DNA of 41,073 nt from Rifleibacterium sp035352635. GTDB lineage: Bacteria; Muiribacteriota; Ozemobacteria; Ozemobacterales; Ozemobacteraceae. The notes beneath the pieces were generated by a model. It saw only the letters and a program-made list of their open reading frames with translations. It was not told where the DNA came from and did not search any database. The translations under genes were made by a program, and so were the position numbers. The stretch is taken from assembly GCA_035352635.1 (NCBI GenBank), contig DAOPYA010000036.1, positions 1-41,073 on the forward strand, read 5' to 3'. This document shows, one piece after another, positions 40,013 to 41,073 of the stretch (its first letter is position 1; each line of letters begins with the position of its first letter).

Positions 40013-41073
40013 ATGAGTATCAACGCGATTGCTGTGATTATATTGCTGGGCGGTTGGCTCTCAGCGAGGGTTTTTGCGCGTCTGCGGCTGCCAGAAGTGC
40101 TCGGTATGGTCATGTTTGGCATCATCTGCAGCCTGACCATCAAAGAGCAGGTTCCGAAACTGCTCTGGGATATCGCGCCGTTTCTGAAATCCCTGGCGCT
40201 GATCGTCATTCTGCTGCGTGCAGGCCTCGGCATCAGGCGCAAGAATCTTGAGGCTTCAGGGGGCACGGCGGTCTTGATGTCGCTGCTGCCATGCCTTTGC
40301 GAGGGTGGCGCTCTGCTGTGCTTTTTCGTTTATGGTTTTGGTTTTTCGCTGCCGGTGGCCGGCATGACCGCGTTTATGCTCTCGGCTGTTTCGCTGGCGG
40401 TGACGGTGCCGGCGATGCTTGAGCTTCGCCAGAACCCTGCCGCCGCAGAGAGTGGCGTGCCGACAATCGTGCTGGCAGGCTGTTCAGTCGATAATGTGCT
40501 GGCGATCACCATGTTTTCGGCTTTTCTGGGTATGGCACTCAGGGGCGATGCCAGCCCCGGCAGGGCGTTGGCTTCGGTGCCGTTATCAATCGCGCTTGGG
40601 GTGGGTGCTGGTCTGCTGGTTGGTATTCTGCTGGTCAAGTGGCTTGACAAGCGCTATCAGACGATTCGCGCCACCGAGAAGACGCTTATCCTGCTGAGTT
40701 GTTCGATTCTGCTGGCCGAAACGGGCAGCATATTCAATATGGCGGCCCTGCTTGGCGTCATGACGATCGGCTTTGTCATGCTGCAGCGTTCCGAAAGAAT
40801 CGCGCACGAAATCGCCGGCAAGCTCAGCAAAATCTGGGTTTTCGCCGAAATCATTCTTTTTGTGCTGATTGGCCTGTCGCTCGATGTTTCGGTGGCCGCC
40901 CAGGCGGGTGGCAAAGGGTTGCTGGCCATCGGCATTGGCCTGGTTTTTCGCACTTTCGGGGTTCTGATTGCCACTTCATTCAGGAAAATGTCGCCGGCCG
41001 AACGTCGCCTCTGCGTCGCGGCCTATCTGCCCAAAGCTACCACGCAGGCCGCCCTCGGCAGTGTGGCCCTGAC
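40013..41073 (+). CDS. Cation:proton antiporter (partial, runs off the window)
   Basis: At least 353 codons of a monovalent-cation:H+ antiporter-like membrane protein with about ten or more hydrophobic segments. Landmarks: FARLRLPEVLGMVMFGIICS (first helix and membrane re-entry typical of CPA families), FLKSLALIVILLRAGLGIRR (the family's IVLLRAGL), CSVDNVLAITMFSAFLGMAL (~155-170, with Asp-Asn as the candidate ion site) and FAEIILFVLIGLSLDVSV. No stop is reached before the window end. It lies behind a fluoride riboswitch, so it probably protects against fluoride or the acid load that comes with it. ATG 40013 overlaps the stop of a 4-codon frame (40002-40016) that has the better SD (AGGAGA). 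Confidence 0.85.
   Translation, partial: MSINAIAVIILLGGWLSARVFARLRLPEVLGMVMFGIICSLTIKEQVPKLLWDIAPFLKSLALIVILLRAGLGIRRKNLEASGGTAVLMSLLPCLCEGGALLCFFVYGFGFSLPVAGMTAFMLSAVSLAVTVPAMLELRQNPAAAESGVPTIVLAGCSVDNVLAITMFSAFLGMALRGDASPGRALASVPLSIALGVGAGLLVGILLVKWLDKRYQTIRATEKTLILLSCSILLAETGSIFNMAALLGVMTIGFVMLQRSERIAHEIAGKLSKIWVFAEIILFVLIGLSLDVSVAAQAGGKGLLAIGIGLVFRTFGVLIATSFRKMSPAERRLCVAAYLPKATTQAALGSVAL

Noticed and set aside
1..41073. CRISPR arrays, tRNA and rRNA genes
   Set aside because: No regularly spaced direct repeats with spacers, no tRNA T-loop/acceptor pairing in intergenic gaps and no rRNA-like stretches were seen by eye.

Overview
The window is 41 kb of bacterial chromosome with moderate GC and about 27 genes, mostly housekeeping or accessory, interleaved with several decayed genes. 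Gene style points to a Gram-negative, environmental, little-cultivated lineage: exported proteins with Sec signals, an STN/secretin-type protein, orphan PUFA-synthase accessory genes and a secreted animal-type arginine deiminase. My best guess is something like Candidatus Riflebacteria/Ozemobacteria, but this is impression only. No rRNA, tRNA, CRISPR array, phage module or complete insertion sequence was found.

Layout. 0-8.2 kb: a phosphodiester glycosidase-like protein; a leftward pfaD-PPTase operon of the polyunsaturated fatty acid (PUFA) synthase type; divergent cvfB (S1 RNA-binding protein); an exported STN-domain protein; and a leftward fusion of a catalytically dead ketosynthase with a PlsC acyltransferase. 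No multidomain PUFA synthase is present. 8.2-10.8 kb: a decayed higBA toxin-antitoxin locus, a secreted YiiX/C92-type papain-fold protein and an AbrB-Doc toxin-antitoxin pair. 11-15.6 kb: sbcD-sbcC nuclease operon. 15.7-18.5 kb: secreted protein-arginine deiminase, HAD phosphatase and DUF134 regulator, all leftward. 18.7-25.7 kb, all rightward: DUF362 ferredoxin-like protein, DUF364 protein, a sigma-54 activator that lost its Walker A/GAFTGA block, a frameshifted 1-Cys peroxiredoxin, Mrp/NBP35 ATPase and CPD photolyase. A GH43 glycosidase remnant lies on the minus strand between DUF362 and DUF364. 25.8-28.7 kb: membrane histidine kinase and YqaA.

28.7-36.7 kb is the accessory island. It holds vapBC, a two-gene putative defence module (PLD nuclease-SF2 helicase-DUF3427 protein plus a sulfur-binding-domain HNH endonuclease), an in-frame hicA-hicB fusion, an unknown membrane protein and an Rpn/PDDEXK nuclease. 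The helicase-HNH part looks visibly AT-richer than its surroundings. 36.9-41.07 kb: a leftward P-type cation ATPase with a strong promoter and, divergently, a fluoride (crcB-type) riboswitch with an overlapping intrinsic terminator that controls a cation:proton antiporter running off the window end.

The most notable items are the helicase/HNH module, the secreted PAD-type deiminase, the fluoride riboswitch with two competing GGAGT strands, the HicA-HicB fusion, and a set of strong unexplained inverted repeats between genes (1310, 6074, 10042, 19908, 21996, 36804). All family assignments come from motif recognition by eye; no database search was run.
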